Positions 14,728-14,969 of a stretch of DNA of 14,969 nt are shown one piece after another. The stretch is from contig JBKPDF010000067.1 of NCBI GenBank assembly GCA_046727735.1, positions 1-14,969 of the forward strand, read 5' to 3'. Origin of the DNA: AP-16 sp046727735 (GTDB lineage Bacteria; Pseudomonadota; Alphaproteobacteria; Rhizobiales; Xanthobacteraceae). Each line of letters begins with the position of its first letter. Position 1 is the first letter of the stretch. The notes under the pieces were generated by a model, which worked only from the letters and a program-made list of their open reading frames with translations, was not told the DNA's origin and searched no databases. Position numbers and translations under genes: made by a program.

Positions 14728-14969
14728 TGGCCCGGAAAGCTAAAAAGCGTTTGACTGCCGGAGCGCGCAACAAAAGAAGCGTCCGGACACGCGCCCGTGC
14801 CCCTGCACCTGGTACTCGTCCCACGCGGGGCGTAACCGCGCGAAAGGCCGTACCAGACCCGGTGCGCGACCCCCTCGCTCTGGAAAGCTTCATGGCGGAG
14901 ACTAATGGCGGCGGCTCTGTCGAGAAGGTGCCTGGATTTGACGTCTACCGGGCGATCACATCCGGCTTT
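14727..14969 (+). CDS. Partial gene coupled to the protease-PLD gene, basic N-terminus
   Basis: The first 81 codons are present and the gene runs off the window. The ATG overlaps the preceding stop by one base (TAATG), which is strong evidence of co-translation and a shared pathway. The N-terminal ~45 residues are rich in Arg, Lys and Ala (for example ARKAKKRLTAGARNKRSVR), probably disordered and possibly nucleic-acid binding. This gives way to a more folded-looking segment (DPLALESFMAETNGG, then VPGFDVYRAITSGF). No family can be recognised from this part. Confidence 0.78.
   Translation, partial: MARKAKKRLTAGARNKRSVRTRARAPAPGTRPTRGVTARKAVPDPVRDPLALESFMAETNGGGSVEKVPGFDVYRAITSGF

Noticed and set aside
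1..14969. CRISPR arrays, tRNA or rRNA genes, insertion sequences and prophage genes
   Set aside because: No regularly spaced repeats, tRNA-like cloverleaf, transposase or integrase reading was seen on either strand.

Overview
The window looks like chromosomal DNA of an alphaproteobacterium from the Bradyrhizobium/Rhodopseudomonas group (Nitrobacteraceae). The main evidence is the RuvX protein, whose N-terminal extension and body read as the Bradyrhizobium type, together with GC-rich codon use. This placement is from recognition, not from a search.

Layout. Positions 1-930 look like core genome: the first codons of a leftward gene (minus strand, 35-1), a 51-residue single-pass membrane microprotein (98-253) and ruvX (439-930). 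Next is a psiE-family gene (1142-1622) broken by an exact 10-bp tandem duplication. Two leftward genes follow. One (1821-5009) is a 1062-residue multi-pass membrane protein with a large soluble, possibly receptor-like, N-terminal half. The other (5272-6117) is a zinc-dependent deaminase-fold protein with an unusual insertion and a long C-terminal tail.

From 6470 everything reads rightward. Three closely spaced genes (6470-10758) encode what looks like a periplasmic, FAD-dependent GMC dehydrogenase: a Sec-exported protein with one c-type heme motif, a Tat-exported small subunit, and a GMC catalytic subunit. The catalytic subunit carries the three-cysteine [3Fe-4S] motif of bacterial FAD-glucose and fructose dehydrogenases. 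The expected electron path is substrate to FAD to Fe-S to heme c to the respiratory chain. A HAD-fold hydrolase follows (10893-11783). Then comes a 955-residue fusion of a trypsin-like protease and a two-HKD phospholipase D-like module (11860-14727). Its stop codon overlaps the start of a further gene (TAATG), which the window cuts off.

No tRNA, rRNA, CRISPR array, transposase or integrase was seen. The best candidate for an undescribed system is the cytoplasmic protease-PLD fusion with its coupled downstream partner. The membrane-protein/deaminase pair is a weaker second candidate. A functional link between these blocks is inference only.
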